Assembly: GCA_023395695.1 (NCBI GenBank) | Contig: JAEWYJ010000308.1 | Location: forward strand, 1 to 13,480 | From: Bacillota bacterium | GTDB lineage: Bacteria; Bacillota; Clostridia; Oscillospirales; Ruminococcaceae | Reading direction: 5' to 3' | Length of the DNA: 13,480 nucleotides | Position numbers and translations under genes: made by a program | Notes under the pieces: model-generated | What the model was told of the DNA's origin: nothing | What the model saw: only the letters and a program-made list of their open reading frames with translations | Database searches by the model: none | Shown: one piece after another, positions 5,112 through 12,419 of the stretch | Layout: every line of letters begins with the position of its first letter | Position numbering within the stretch: position 1 is the first letter of the stretch

Positions 5112-6301
5112 GGTGTATCCCCCTCCAGAAAATAGCCGCTCCAGGCGTCCTGCTGGCCCATGAACAGCGCGGCGTCAATATCATATTCTTTCATTATTTG
5201 CTGCAGGTCGACCTGCTCTAAAATACGGAAGTTTACGAATACCGTCGTTGAAAAATGCGAAGCCAGCGGCTGGCGCACGGCGCGTGCGAACGAGTCGCCG
5301 ACAATCAGTAAATTGTATTGCCGGCCGGGAAACTCCAGCCGGATGGGACGGCTTTCAAAGCCGAAATAATTGAGATATTGGTCAAACGCAGGGTCGCGGT
5401 TAATTTCATTGGCGTCGTAAGCCTCCTGAAGGCCGATGGACATTTCTTTATCGCCAAAAAAGGTGCGGTGCGCCCCCAGCAGATAGCGGTCAACGACAAA
5501 GTCGTCCCTGCCGCTTTCGGGAACAGGCAGTGCGCTTTCGCGTGCGCGGCTGCCGCACCACCTGAGCCCGCCAAAATCCTGCGTGTAGTCGATTGGGCAA
5601 GCGGGCCCCAGAGAAAAGTCCTTCGACAGCATATGCAGCAGGTCGGCATAGCCCTTGCGCGCGCCAAGATGGTTCCAGTGGTGGTCGGTTTTATACATCA
5701 ATCGGGTATATTCAGCAAAATCGGGGAATTTCATTTTATCAAAGCGAATGCTCTTATCCAGGGACTGTTCCAAAAGCTGGCTGTATGAAAAGCGCTCGGT
5801 TTGCTCGGACAAATCGAACCAGTCCATGTCCTCTGCACGCGAACAGTAATAGACATAGACCTGCACACCAGCATTCTGCTGCGCGAAACGGTTAATTTCC
5901 TCCGCCTTGCGCAGGTAGCCCGCAACCGCAGACGCGTCCTGCCGGTAGGGGAAGCCGGTCAGCCAGTCGGTATTATTCATACGGTAAACCGCGCCCCACG
6001 GCGTCAGGCTTTGCCGGTTGCCGGACGGGCGGGCCAGATTTTGCAGACGGTTATAGGCTCTGCGCAGCAGCGCCTGTGTCTGGACGGTGGTTTTCACCGC
6101 CGGGTCGTGGATTGAAATCTGATCTTTGAGCGCCTGCTCAAACTGCGTCTGGAAGCTGCCGGTCAGCAGTGTATTCCACCGCAGGGCGGGGAAATTTTGC
6201 AGCTGCTCGTTTTCAGAGGTGTTGGGCCGTACCAAGATCGAATATGAAAAAAACAACCCAAATACAAGCAGCGGCAGCGCGCCGATGAGGAGCTTTTTCA
6301 T
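5108..6301 (-). CDS. AlgJ/AlgX-like (DHHW family) polysaccharide O-acetyltransferase partner, membrane-anchored
   Basis: The protein has 397 residues. One N-terminal hydrophobic segment (about 4-24) has no signal peptidase site or lipobox, so the protein should stay anchored with its body outside. The domain is SGNH-hydrolase-like. YKTDHHWNHLGA (203-214) holds the DHHW motif (206-209), and VGDSFARAV (334-342) holds the nucleophile serine (337). Asp206, His208 and Ser337 correspond in pattern to the Asp-x-His and Ser triad of AlgJ and AlgX. It would receive acyl groups from the MBOAT protein encoded just downstream and transfer them to the polymer. The ATG at 6301 has GGAGG close by; the previous gene stops 2 bases before it. 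It is clearly paralogous to the upstream lipoprotein: both share INRDPAF, SxGxQEAYD-like and ASHF blocks. Confidence 0.88.
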   Translation of the reverse strand: MKKLLIGALPLLVFGLFFSYSILVRPNTSENEQLQNFPALRWNTLLTGSFQTQFEQALKDQISIHDPAVKTTVQTQALLRRAYNRLQNLARPSGNRQSLTPWGAVYRMNNTDWLTGFPYRQDASAVAGYLRKAEEINRFAQQNAGVQVYVYYCSRAEDMDWFDLSEQTERFSYSQLLEQSLDKSIRFDKMKFPDFAEYTRLMYKTDHHWNHLGARKGYADLLHMLSKDFSLGPACPIDYTQDFGGLRWCGSRARESALPVPESGRDDFVVDRYLLGAHRTFFGDKEMSIGLQEAYDANEINRDPAFDQYLNYFGFESRPIRLEFPGRQYNLLIVGDSFARAVRQPLASHFSTTVFVNFRILEQVDLQQIMKEYDIDAALFMGQQDAWSGYFLEGDTP

Positions 6302-6303
6302 TT

Positions 6304-7482
6304 TCAGCCTCCGGTATAGCTTTGGAACAGACTGATCTGCCCGACCAGAACCACAACGTCAATGTCGTTGTCCTGAATAATCCGGTTCAGATCCAGACTG
6401 TTGGTCTGGACATCGTCCAGATAAATGGTGCGGTTAAAATGGCTGGCCAGGAGCTTGCGGAGCGGCCGGCCCTGAGAATCTGAGAGCATCAGCAGGTTGG
6501 GGCGTTCGGGCTGGTCAAACTCAAAGCGCACTACGCCGGTCTGCCCACCGTAAAACGAAAACAAATGCTGAAAAGCAGGGTCTCGGTTAATCTGGCCCTG
6601 ATCGTACTCCTCCTCCATGCCCAGCACAACCTGACGGTCGTCAACGTAGGAGGTAAAGCTGCCATAATCAAATTTATAAGTCTTAAAAATGTCCATTGCC
6701 GATTCGGCAATATCGGCGCTGCCCGGATTTTGAACGGTTTGCCCAATTGTGCGCAGGCTGTTATAATCCACTTCTCGCAGCGGCTGCTTCATTGGCGTCA
6801 TGGGCATATCCCGTGAGAGCAGCTGGTAGATTTCCCGGTAGGCACGGTGAGCGCCTATATGGTTGAGGTGAAAGTCCAGCTTGTAGCCGGTTTCCATATA
6901 GTCCCCAAGGCTGCTCAAGGTAAAAGCCCCGCTCGTAATGCCGGAATTGGCCAGCAGGCTTTTAAAATAGGCGGCGTAATCGTAGGCAAAAATGTTCGCT
7001 GTGCGGCCGTACCAGTTGCAGTTGGTCGCCCGGTTAATAAAATAAGTGTAAAACTGCACCTGCGGGTTTTGCTGGCTTAATAATTTAAGGCTGTTGGCAC
7101 GGTTGGTCATTGCGGTCTTAATGTTATCGCTTTCTTCATCTGGCTTTGAGATGAGATAGTCGGTATCGTTTAAACGATAAAGCTGCTGTGCGCCGTAGGT
7201 GACCGGTGTCAGCGCGACCTCGGTAATTCGGTAGTCATTGTTCAGAAAAGTTCCCGGCTCCGACTGCTTGTAGGCGGGCGGCCAATAGGCCGGCGTACCG
7301 GTTCCGCGCAGCAGGGGGTCTTCAATGCTCAGATAAGCCTCTGTCGCGCTCACAGTTCTGGGCGGCAGCGACGAAGATGTATCAGTCAGCGTCGACCGTT
7401 TTTTTACCACCCCGCAGGCAGACAGAACCAGTATTACCGCAAGGGCGAGCACAAGTGCCGATAATTTCCGGTGTTTTGGCAT
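6304..7482 (-). CDS. AlgJ-like lipoprotein with variant DHHW motif
   Basis: The protein has 392 residues. The signal ends in the lipobox LSAC with Cys23, so it should be a lipid-anchored surface protein. The body is homologous to the next gene's product: GYKLDFHLNHIGAHRAY (199-215) aligns with the DHHW region, and LMLSDSQGRPLRKLLASHF (331-349) aligns with the GDSF/ASHF region. The motif reads D203-F-H205-L instead of DHHW, so the triad Asp and His, and Ser336, are kept while the first His and the Trp are lost. It may be a second acyltransferase with altered specificity or an acceptor-binding helper; the sequence cannot tell which. GGAGAGGA lies before the ATG. A 73-base gap separates it from the preceding gene. 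Confidence 0.82.
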   Translation of the reverse strand: MPKHRKLSALVLALAVILVLSACGVVKKRSTLTDTSSSLPPRTVSATEAYLSIEDPLLRGTGTPAYWPPAYKQSEPGTFLNNDYRITEVALTPVTYGAQQLYRLNDTDYLISKPDEESDNIKTAMTNRANSLKLLSQQNPQVQFYTYFINRATNCNWYGRTANIFAYDYAAYFKSLLANSGITSGAFTLSSLGDYMETGYKLDFHLNHIGAHRAYREIYQLLSRDMPMTPMKQPLREVDYNSLRTIGQTVQNPGSADIAESAMDIFKTYKFDYGSFTSYVDDRQVVLGMEEEYDQGQINRDPAFQHLFSFYGGQTGVVRFEFDQPERPNLLMLSDSQGRPLRKLLASHFNRTIYLDDVQTNSLDLNRIIQDNDIDVVVLVGQISLFQSYTGG

Positions 7483-7509
7483 AGAAGAACATCCTCTCCG
7501 GCAATTTAC

Positions 7510-7537
7510 ACGTCATTTTATTCGACGGGACGTCATT
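7510..7537. repeat. Two ACGTCATT direct repeats in an intergenic gap
   Basis: ACGTCATT occurs at 7510-7517 and 7530-7537, starting 20 bases apart, in the 73-base gap between two genes of the exopolysaccharide operon. The spacing is close to two helical turns, so a protein-binding site is possible. Another explanation is a short chance duplication. No promoter boxes are convincing here. Confidence 0.35.
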
Positions 7538-7555
7538 ATTGTAGGCGGCGCGGGG

Positions 7556-8107
7556 TCAGCATAGCCCCGACTCAGTAATATAGGCGGCCAAAATATCGGG
7601 CTGGTATTTGTTGTCAGCCTCAAACAGCGTTCTAAAATCGCTAAGTGCTATCAGCATCACGCCGTTTTCAGTCAGCTTTGCGGGCGCAGCCAGATTAACG
7701 GTAGCGCCGTTGACGACGGCCTTGCCGTCCTTGTCAGTCAGCACAATGGTGTTGCCTTTTTCGGTATCGGTCAGCGTCAGGCTGTCTGCCTGCGGCTGGA
7801 GCGCAATATTGCGGCTGAAGGCTTCGCATATCTCGGCCACCGGCACCAGCACCGTCTCGCCCTCCAGCACCGGCGGCTGTGTCAGCACCAGGCGGTTGCC
7901 GTTGAGATACAGCTTAATTTCGGTCTGCTGCAACGCCGACTCGGCAGCGTCGCTTTGGCTGCTCTGTTGCGCCGCCCCGGACGCTGGGGACGACGCCGGA
8001 GATGAAGCGGACGGCGGCTCAAGGACAACCTTTTGTGTCTTGTTGCCGCAGCCGGCCAGCAGCAGAATAATGCAAACCAGCAAAATATTTTTATTCGGTC
8101 TTTTCAT
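7556..8107 (-). CDS. Lipoprotein with copper-amine-oxidase N-terminal-like domain
   Basis: The protein has 183 residues. The signal ends with the lipobox LAGC (Cys20). A Ser/Pro/Ala/Gln-rich linker of about 30-60 follows. Residues ~63-180 show the repeated pattern of the Cu_amine_oxidN1 domain (PF07833): an LYLNGN strand, 'VLVPVAEICEAF', 'TIVLTDKDGKAVVNGATV', and 'NGVMLIALSDFRTLF'. In Firmicutes this domain is a wall- or matrix-side binding module without oxidase activity. It most likely sits outside the membrane and helps hold or present the polymer or its enzymes (inference). A GGGAGG site lies 7 bases before the ATG. It is 41 bases after the GGDEF-like gene. Confidence 0.75.
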   Translation of the reverse strand: MKRPNKNILLVCIILLLAGCGNKTQKVVLEPPSASSPASSPASGAAQQSSQSDAAESALQQTEIKLYLNGNRLVLTQPPVLEGETVLVPVAEICEAFSRNIALQPQADSLTLTDTEKGNTIVLTDKDGKAVVNGATVNLAAPAKLTENGVMLIALSDFRTLFEADNKYQPDILAAYITESGLC

Positions 8108-8148
8108 GACGAACCTCCCTAAGGCTTAAGTGGCGTATTGGCATAACG

Positions 8149-9000
8149 CTAAACGTCGTACTCAAGCTTTTTCTTGGCCTCTTCCAACAGCTGAAAGGGC
8201 GTGTCGGTTATTTCGGAGAAGCGGGCAGCGCCCGAGCGCATTTCCAAAATAATCTGATGCTTGCCCGAGGCAGTGGCTAAATCCAGCTTTTCAAGCCTTT
8301 TAAGCACGCGGTCAACCACAATGTGGGTCGATTCCAAATCGGTAAAAAGCATGGTGCCCCACAAAAAGGGGTTGTTGTCCAGCATATAAAGCGCATCCTC
8401 CTGGCGCAGCGACTGCAATATTTCCCTGGAAATTTGCCTGACCAGCTGCGTCAGTCCGTTTTGGCCCAGCATCTGCGTCAGCTCGCGCTGATAGCGGAAT
8501 TGCCAGACGACTACGACGAGGCTCATTTGATAGCGGCGCGAAATGTTCATATACACGCCGCATTCGCGTTCAAAGCTCCGGATGTTTTTCAGTTCGGTTT
8601 CAGGGTCCACGCCTGACAGGCGTACCAGCTGCTCGCGCATCTGCTCGTTTTGTTTTTCGGCCTGCTTGGTGCGGCCCGAGAACAGATGAACAGCGACGGT
8701 CAGGCAGGGGCTCCAGACAATCCAGAAATAGATATCGGTCGAGATGGAAAGGCCCCGGTAGGCTGCGTAAACAATAACGTAGGTTGCATAGCTGAAGATC
8801 ATGACAATATTAAGCACCAGCCCGATTGGCAGCGTGGAAAAATAGGTGACAATGGCGGTTGTCAGTACAGCCGCCAGAATAATCATGTTTTTTTGAAAGC
8901 TGTCCGGCGTGCCGGATATAAACAAAATGCAGACAAACAGAAGCAGCAGCATGAAAAGGAACGCCAGATCGGCGATCAAAAAATTTCGGTTTTGTTTCAT
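8149..9000 (-). CDS. Membrane protein with degenerate GGDEF domain, probable c-di-GMP receptor
   Basis: The protein has 283 residues. Four hydrophobic segments (about 8-30, 37-55, 58-80, 88-106) are followed by a charged linker helix (110-128) and a GGDEF-type fold from DPETELKNIRSFE (132-144) onward. Where an active cyclase has GGDEF, this protein has DNNPF (208-212; 8365-8379), so it should not make c-di-GMP. RQED at 199-202 (8395-8406) lies exactly five residues before that position, the spacing of the RxxD inhibitory site of WspR/PleD-type domains. A protein with an intact I-site and dead A-site is typical of c-di-GMP receptors such as PelD. Its start overlaps the BcsB-like stop (ATGA), so it should be made with the synthase and probably controls it. 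Confidence 0.8.
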   Translation of the reverse strand: MKQNRNFLIADLAFLFMLLLLFVCILFISGTPDSFQKNMIILAAVLTTAIVTYFSTLPIGLVLNIVMIFSYATYVIVYAAYRGLSISTDIYFWIVWSPCLTVAVHLFSGRTKQAEKQNEQMREQLVRLSGVDPETELKNIRSFERECGVYMNISRRYQMSLVVVVWQFRYQRELTQMLGQNGLTQLVRQISREILQSLRQEDALYMLDNNPFLWGTMLFTDLESTHIVVDRVLKRLEKLDLATASGKHQIILEMRSGAARFSEITDTPFQLLEEAKKKLEYDV

Positions 9001-11144
9001 GTTTGCCCCTTCTTTCCGTATTTTCTGATAAGCATGACCGCAGATACCACAATAAGCAGCAGCGCAAGGCCAACGGCAAGCACCAGCGCATGAATATCTC
9101 CGCGGGAGGTCAGTTGTTCAATCAGAGATTCGCGCTTGGCGTTATCCTCCTTAAACCTGAAGGGGAAAACATCGACACCGTCAGCGACATAGCCGTCTCC
9201 GTAAAGCTGCCAGAGGTTATCGGTCAGGCCGATATAGGAGACGCCGCGCAGCATAGCGTCGTCGCTGACGCCGGTCACCACCATCAGCGCGCGCTTTTGC
9301 TCGCTGTAGGGCGAATTAAGCAACTGCACGGTGCCCAGAACGGCGCCATAGTTGGGGTCTATCGTCAGCTTTTCGTTCGAGCGAATGGTCGTTCCCTGCG
9401 GGCTGAACTGGAAGAACATCATGTTGTTGATCTGCTGAACAATCAGGTTTTTTTCCAGCCGGCCGATCGCGATGACGTTCGACGTCTTGAGGTCGCCGAT
9501 ATCGGACATAAAGGTTACCCGCAGCGCGCCGGTATTATCCTTTAAAAACTGGCCAAAGGTCAGCATAATCTGCCGCAGCGCCTCCAAATCGGCCGCGCCG
9601 GCGGAATCGGGAAGCACAGCCACAACGTTGTTAAAACGGCCGTCCTTTAAAAACGGGCCGGGATATCCTTCAAATAGAATGCCCTCAAAATCGACCGGTA
9701 TTATTTTAAGCATGCTTTCGCTTGTCACATAGGCCCAGGGCTGCTGTGCCTGATTAAGCGTACACCATGCGTCCTGCATTTCAAGGTCAAAGGAGACCCG
9801 CACCGAAAAATTGCCGTTCACACGCAGGTCTGCGGGAATATCCAGCCGGACAGTGTCCCCCTGAGCGCTATCCTTTTCCAGCTTTTTGCTGCCGATAGGC
9901 TGGTCGTTGACGTAGACGGTGACCAGCGAACGGTTAAAGTCCAGATTTTCGGAATACCGCATCGAGAGACTGACCTGGCTGGAGGTGGAAAGCACGCGGT
10001 TGGCGGGCAAATCCAGATAATACGAGATGCTCTGGCGGAACAGTCCGTCCACATAGCTGCCCGCCTCGGTCAGCTGGCGGTATTGCGCAAGCTCGGCTCT
10101 GGGCATCAGCATATCTTCGTCCGCGGTTACCCGCCGCCATAGCGTGCGTGCCTGTGCCATATAGCCGGCATTGCCCAGAAGGGTGCCGGCATTGCGCAGC
10201 GCATTGTCATTATTGCCGGTAACCAGCAGCAGATTGCTGCCCTCGTCACTTTTTAACAGCACCATGACCGCATCCTGCTGTGCCGTCTGGCGCTGCTCGT
10301 CGGTCAACTGCCCGGTAAGGGTTGTGGACAGGGCGTCGTACCGGCTGATATACAGCTGGTATTTGCCTGAAAATAGTGTTTTCTCGTCCGAGAAAGTTTT
10401 AAATCCGACGTTTTCGTATGCCATTTTTGCCTGACCCGACAGCCCGGCCAGTGCCAGCGCAGCCGCAGTTAGCTCGGCTTCGGTGGCGTTGTCACGCACA
10501 AGCACGGTGCTTTGCCGGTTTTCAAGCGCGTCAATGCTGGCAAACTGCCCATAGAAGTCCGCCAGCGTGTTACAGGGCACTGTGGGGTAATAGCGAATTG
10601 AGACGGTGGAATCACCAAAAATCTCAAGCCAGTTGGCAAGCGACACATCGTCGACACAAGGTAGCCTGTCCTGCGTCCGGATGTAAGCCTCAATGGTCAG
10701 CTCGTTTTGCCCCGCCTTGATCTGGTCAATCGGAAGCGGGATAGACAGCTCCTGTGTTGTGCCGTTTATACCGGGGGTTGGACGTACGGAATAGAACACG
10801 GTGTTATTAAGCGTAAAGGTCAGGCTTGAAACGGTGTTATCCGCCAGCTGAGATACATCGTAACGCAGCGTCAGTGTCGCGCTGCGGATGTCCCACTCGC
10901 CTGCCTGAAAATATCGGATTGCCTGAGAAAAAAGCCCGGTCAGGCTTTGATCGTTTCCAAAAGACTCCTCATGAAGGTAGGGCATATTGCCCCCGGTCAA
11001 ATCGGTTTCGGCCAATACGTCGGGTGTTTGCGGGCCTGCCGCCGGCTCGGGCTCGGCTGCGCCGACAGATAACAGACCGCCGAGCTGGCTCAATAAAAAA
11101 ACAAACAACAGAGCAGCGGCCCAGCTTCTTCTTTTCATGTTCAA
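8997..11144 (-). CDS. BcsB-like synthase partner protein, exported and membrane-anchored
   Basis: The protein has 715 residues, near the size of proteobacterial BcsB (about 780). A signal peptide (about 1-29, ending VGAA) precedes a long extracytoplasmic part. A single C-terminal membrane helix (about 685-706) is followed by a short basic tail. The body has the BcsB-style internal duplication: GLFSQAIRYFQAGEWDIRSATLTLRYD (70-96) and GLFRQSISYYLDLPANRVLS (367-386) each lead into a beta-rich jelly-roll-like stretch with 'V.VND.P.GS'. The family's known job is to dock on the glycosyltransferase and guide the emerging glycan. It starts with TTG at 11144, seven bases after GGAGG; the ATG at 11138 is also possible. 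It lies 13 bases after the glycosyltransferase stop, which supports the partner role. Confidence 0.85.
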   Translation of the reverse strand: MNMKRRSWAAALLFVFLLSQLGGLLSVGAAEPEPAAGPQTPDVLAETDLTGGNMPYLHEESFGNDQSLTGLFSQAIRYFQAGEWDIRSATLTLRYDVSQLADNTVSSLTFTLNNTVFYSVRPTPGINGTTQELSIPLPIDQIKAGQNELTIEAYIRTQDRLPCVDDVSLANWLEIFGDSTVSIRYYPTVPCNTLADFYGQFASIDALENRQSTVLVRDNATEAELTAAALALAGLSGQAKMAYENVGFKTFSDEKTLFSGKYQLYISRYDALSTTLTGQLTDEQRQTAQQDAVMVLLKSDEGSNLLLVTGNNDNALRNAGTLLGNAGYMAQARTLWRRVTADEDMLMPRAELAQYRQLTEAGSYVDGLFRQSISYYLDLPANRVLSTSSQVSLSMRYSENLDFNRSLVTVYVNDQPIGSKKLEKDSAQGDTVRLDIPADLRVNGNFSVRVSFDLEMQDAWCTLNQAQQPWAYVTSESMLKIIPVDFEGILFEGYPGPFLKDGRFNNVVAVLPDSAGAADLEALRQIMLTFGQFLKDNTGALRVTFMSDIGDLKTSNVIAIGRLEKNLIVQQINNMMFFQFSPQGTTIRSNEKLTIDPNYGAVLGTVQLLNSPYSEQKRALMVVTGVSDDAMLRGVSYIGLTDNLWQLYGDGYVADGVDVFPFRFKEDNAKRESLIEQLTSRGDIHALVLAVGLALLLIVVSAVMLIRKYGKKGQT

Positions 11145-11157
11145 GCAATGTCCTCCA

Positions 11158-12408
11158 TTATTTAAAGCGTTCGGTTTTATACCAGGTGGTTTCTTTGCGC
11201 AGCACGAGGTCTTTTATATATTGTATCAGGCCGTAGACTGCAACCACCATCCACATTTTGGCGTAGGTAAAATACATCAGCCCGATAATTACGATGTTTG
11301 CCGCATGCATTTCGCCCTTTTCGGTTGTAACCGTCACATACGTTCCCAGAACAAACATAACGATGGCAAGCGCCCAAAGCAGATTGCTAAAACCGGCCAG
11401 CGTCATATGCGCCCAGCCGCTGGCATGGAGCAGAAAAACGCTGTCTGAAATGACCAGAGAGGTCAGCAGTAAAAAATAAATCGATAAAAAATACAGAATA
11501 TCAAAGCGAACCTGTCCCGCTTTCCGGTCAAAGAGCATCGGCAAATTTTTAATCAGCACATATATATTGCCCTTGACCCAGCGGGTTCGCTGCCGGAACC
11601 AGACCTTCATGGTCTGCGGCTCCTGTTCCCAGGTGACGGCCTGGGGCAGAAATTTAATGCGGTAACCCATCCGATAGATGCGAAAGCTTATTTCGGTATC
11701 CTCGGCGATGGCGTGGATGTCCCATCCGCCCATCTGTTCCAGAATGCTGCGCCTTACAATAAAGTTGGTGCCCGGTATTGTGCACAGCTTCATCAGCTTC
11801 CACCGGCCGGCCTGCGCCATCCATTGGAACGAAAGCGTTTCAATGTTGATAAAGCGGGTGAGCAGCGTCGCATTTTTGTTACGGGTACGGAATTTGCCAA
11901 TGACAGCGCCAAGCGTGCTGTCGGCGCAAATTTCAGATACCAGCAGCCGCAGCGCATTGGGTTCGGGCGTGTTGTCCGCGTCGTAAATGACAATATACTC
12001 GCCGGTGCAGTGCGCAAAGCCGATGTTAAGCGCATTCGACTTGCCCTTGCCGCCGGTGACACGGTCGGTATTAATGACCTTGAGGTTGCGCCCGGGGTGC
12101 TTTTGCTGAATTTGAGCAAGCAGCTGCGCGCTGTCGTCGGAGGAATTATCGTTGATGACAATAATTTCGTACCGGTTCTGCGGGTAATTAAACGCCAGCA
12201 GCGACAGCACCGTCTGCACAATGACAATGCCCTCGTTATGCGCCGGAACCATAATCGACACCATCGGGAAGCGGTCCGGCACCGGTGGCGTATAGCCGGT
12301 GGATTCAAGATAATACATGTAGCCGCCTACAATCAGCAGGACGTTGATCAGCAGCAGCGACCATATGCAGCAAAGGGAAGCCAGCATCAGGATGTCAATA
12401 GTATTCAC
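11158..12408 (-). CDS. Processive family 2 glycosyltransferase (BcsA-like, no PilZ)
   Basis: The protein has 416 residues. An N-terminal membrane segment (about 8-30) precedes a GT2 domain with the standard motifs: PAHNEG (55-60), INDNSSDDS (85-93), YDADNTP (142-148, the DxD pair), the acceptor region PGTNFIVRR (212-220), AEDTEISFR (235-243; the TED-type catalytic base motif with Ala in place of Thr) and QRTRW (273-277). C-terminal hydrophobic stretches follow at about 305-327, 335-360 and 370-397. It should make and push out a beta-linked polymer from a UDP-sugar. The protein ends soon after the last helix, so it lacks the PilZ domain by which BcsA senses c-di-GMP. The start is GTG with GAGGG overlapping the stop of the previous gene. 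Chitin/GlcNAc (IcaA/PgaC-like), ManNAc or glucose substrates are all possible. Confidence 0.92.
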   Translation of the reverse strand: MNTIDILMLASLCCIWSLLLINVLLIVGGYMYYLESTGYTPPVPDRFPMVSIMVPAHNEGIVIVQTVLSLLAFNYPQNRYEIIVINDNSSDDSAQLLAQIQQKHPGRNLKVINTDRVTGGKGKSNALNIGFAHCTGEYIVIYDADNTPEPNALRLLVSEICADSTLGAVIGKFRTRNKNATLLTRFINIETLSFQWMAQAGRWKLMKLCTIPGTNFIVRRSILEQMGGWDIHAIAEDTEISFRIYRMGYRIKFLPQAVTWEQEPQTMKVWFRQRTRWVKGNIYVLIKNLPMLFDRKAGQVRFDILYFLSIYFLLLTSLVISDSVFLLHASGWAHMTLAGFSNLLWALAIVMFVLGTYVTVTTEKGEMHAANIVIIGLMYFTYAKMWMVVAVYGLIQYIKDLVLRKETTWYKTERFK

Positions 12409-12419
12409 AGTTTACGCCC

